A stretch of 64,000 nt of DNA. Source: Sphaerisporangium fuscum. GTDB taxonomy: Bacteria; Actinomycetota; Actinomycetes; Streptosporangiales; Streptosporangiaceae. Both the position numbers and the translations under genes were made by a program. Under the pieces are notes generated by a model. That model did no database searches, was not told where the DNA came from, and saw nothing but the letters and a program-made list of their open reading frames with translations. Below, one piece after another: positions 62,776-64,000 of the stretch; position 1 is the stretch's first letter, and every line of letters begins with the position of its first letter. The stretch is taken from positions 166,955-230,954 of the forward strand of contig NZ_JAHDTF010000019.1 in the NCBI RefSeq assembly GCF_018531465.1. Direction: 5' to 3'.

Positions 62776-63878
62776 GCCCCGCGGAGGCGAAGCGGGCGCG
62801 CGACCACGGCATCGCGATCGGCACCGGCACGCCCGGCCGGTACAACGCCATCACCGACGTCGCCGGAGTCAGGGTCGGGCACACCACCCTGATCGACGGC
62901 GAGGGCCCGCGGGTGAACGGCCGCGGCCCCGTGCGCACCGGCGTCACGGTGGTGCGCCCGCACGGCGGCTCCGCCTTCGAGGAGCCGCTGTACGCCGGCT
63001 ACCACTGGCTCAACGGCAACGGCGAGATCACCGGAATGGCGTACCTCCGGGAGTTCGGCATGCTCGGCTCCCCGATCGGGCTCACCAACACCTCCTCGGT
63101 CGGCGTCGTGCGCGACACGCTGGTGGAGATCGAGCTCGGGTCCCTCGGCAGGGGGCGGCTGGCCTGGTCGCTGCCCGTGGTCGGCGAGACCTGGGACGGC
63201 GTCCTCAACGACATCGACGGCCGCCATGTGACGGCCGAGCACGTCAAGGCCGCCTACGCGGCCGCGGCGAGCGGACCGGTCGCCGAGGGCGGGGTCGGCG
63301 GCGGCACCGGCATGATCTGCCACGGCTTCAAGGGCGGCATCGGCACCGCCTCCCGGGTGCTCGCCGGGAACGACGGCGGCCACACCGTCGGGGTGCTCGT
63401 CCAGGCCAACCACGGCACGCGGGAGCGGCTCACCGTGAACGGCGTCCCGGTAGGACGGCGCCTCGGCGACGTGCCGCGCCCGGCGGCGGCGCCCGTCGAG
63501 GGCGCCGGGTCCATCATCGGCGTCGTCGCCACCGACGCGCCACTGCTCCCCCACCAGTGCCGCCGGCTCGCCCAGCGGGCCGCCCTCGGCGTCGCGCGCA
63601 CAGGCGGCGCCGGCGAGAACTCCAGCGGCGACGGCTTCCTGTGCTTCTCCACGGCCAACCGCGTCCTGCCGCCCAACGCGCTGGACGCCGCCCCGCCGCG
63701 CACGTACGAGGTCACCGTCCTCGCCGACCACCACATCGACCCGCTCTTCCACGCCGTCATCGAGGCGACGGAGGAGGCCGTCGTCAACGCCCTGGTCGCC
63801 GGGCGGACCATGACCGGCGCCGACGGCGTCACGGTCCACGGCCTCGACGGTGAACGCCTGGCCCGGCTCCTCAGCTAG
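62772..63878 (+). CDS. P1-family peptidase (DmpA-type L-aminopeptidase/D-esterase)
   Basis: A 368-residue member of the DmpA N-terminal-nucleophile family. N-terminal NAITDVAGVRVGHTTLIDG, then TGVTVVRPHGG, GLTNTSSVGVVRD and GGTGMICHGFKGGIGTASRVL. GENSSGDGFLCFSTAN near 275 contains the self-cleavage site, where the new N-terminal Ser becomes the nucleophile. Releases N-terminal residues from peptides or amides, including beta-peptides in some relatives. TTG 62772 overlaps the PucR stop; no other start precedes the conserved core. Cytosolic. Confidence 0.92.
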   Translation: MSPAEAKRARDHGIAIGTGTPGRYNAITDVAGVRVGHTTLIDGEGPRVNGRGPVRTGVTVVRPHGGSAFEEPLYAGYHWLNGNGEITGMAYLREFGMLGSPIGLTNTSSVGVVRDTLVEIELGSLGRGRLAWSLPVVGETWDGVLNDIDGRHVTAEHVKAAYAAAASGPVAEGGVGGGTGMICHGFKGGIGTASRVLAGNDGGHTVGVLVQANHGTRERLTVNGVPVGRRLGDVPRPAAAPVEGAGSIIGVVATDAPLLPHQCRRLAQRAALGVARTGGAGENSSGDGFLCFSTANRVLPPNALDAAPPRTYEVTVLADHHIDPLFHAVIEATEEAVVNALVAGRTMTGADGVTVHGLDGERLARLLS

Positions 63879-63945
63879 ACGAGTAAGTCCTAAGTCGCTG
63901 TGAAGAGGACTGCGGGGAACAGCGAAGGGTGTCGATGATCCGTTT

Positions 63946-64000
63946 GTGACGACAGACATCAACACCCTTCTCACCGCACTGTACGTCAAGATCGATGACT
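63946..64000 (+). mobile_element. Start of an IS982-family-like transposase (cut by window edge)
   Basis: GTG 63946 opens TTDINTLLTALYVKIDD, which I recognise as the typical first residues of actinomycete IS982-type transposases. The 67 bp between the peptidase stop and this start should contain the left inverted repeat (candidate near 63880-63905), which cannot be confirmed without the right end. Whether the gene is intact is unknown. Confidence 0.6.

Overview
The window is one 64 kb stretch of very GC-rich DNA (roughly 70% or more by eye) from an actinomycete. GTG and TTG starts, four-base stop/start overlaps, a Scr1-like XRE regulator paired with a DUF397 protein, F420/flavin LLM oxidoreductases, DmpA-type peptidase and many TetR, LuxR and PucR regulators point to a filamentous soil actinomycete. 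A member of Streptosporangiaceae (Nonomuraea/Streptosporangium-like) is my best guess, but that is inference. I saw no rRNA, tRNA or CRISPR array.

Layout. 0-2 kb: end of an operon with a MauD-like membrane thioredoxin, a Tat-exported six-cysteine protein and a membrane protein broken by an in-frame TGA. 2-8 kb: MMPL transporter divergent from a TetR gene, followed by a giant LuxR (LAL) regulator. 8-10.6 kb: alpha/beta hydrolase, IS110 transposase remnant, orphan gene. 10.7-20.2 kb: a chain of regulator/target pairs, namely TetR/FAD monooxygenase, TetR/NmrA reductase, MerR/(thioredoxin-reductase-like, MFS, P450) and ArsR/MFS, each with palindromic operators in the divergent promoter. 20.2-24.5 kb: secreted proteins, an imperfect tandem repeat, DUF397/XRE pair and about 800 bp without a convincing gene. 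24.5-31.2 kb: two medium-chain dehydrogenases separated by a 51-bp tandem hairpin repeat, a TetR, a NarL-type two-component system and an exported hydrolase. 31.5-36.7 kb: alkylsulfatase-like metallo-hydrolase and a hydrolase/LLM operon. 36.7-44.7 kb: HipA-like kinase with DUF3037 partner, GNAT, exported tripeptidyl-aminopeptidase-like enzyme, SpoIIE-type phosphatase, and the MEP-pathway genes ispG and dxr. 44.9-47.3 kb: twin secreted V8/trypsin-like proteases. 47.3-58.6 kb: an amine-catabolism region (aldehyde dehydrogenase, TetR, PucR, GabT, saccharopine-dehydrogenase-like protein, orphan solute-binding lipoprotein, methylmalonate-semialdehyde dehydrogenase, class III aminotransferase). 58.7-61.1 kb: MFS/TetR pair with three evenly spaced operators. 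61.1-63.9 kb: PucR and DmpA-type peptidase. The right edge enters an IS982-like transposase.

How the genes work together. The 10-20 kb and 59-61 kb stretches look like small-molecule defence or export modules, each a local repressor plus oxidoreductase and/or efflux pump. The 47-63 kb stretch looks like uptake and catabolism of polyamines, GABA, beta-alanine and small peptides under PucR control, although the ABC permease and ATPase expected beside the binding protein are absent. The dxr-ispG pair is the only core-metabolism locus.

The least explained items are: the MauD-like/six-Cys operon at the left edge; a tandem repeat made of copies of a gene's own tail plus a terminator-like hairpin (25.6 kb); a hairpin element whose core recurs at 22.6 and 42.0 kb; an exact 20-bp tandem array at 41.8 kb; and a P450 shortened at its N-terminus inside a redox/efflux operon. 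No search was run, so family names rest on motif recognition.
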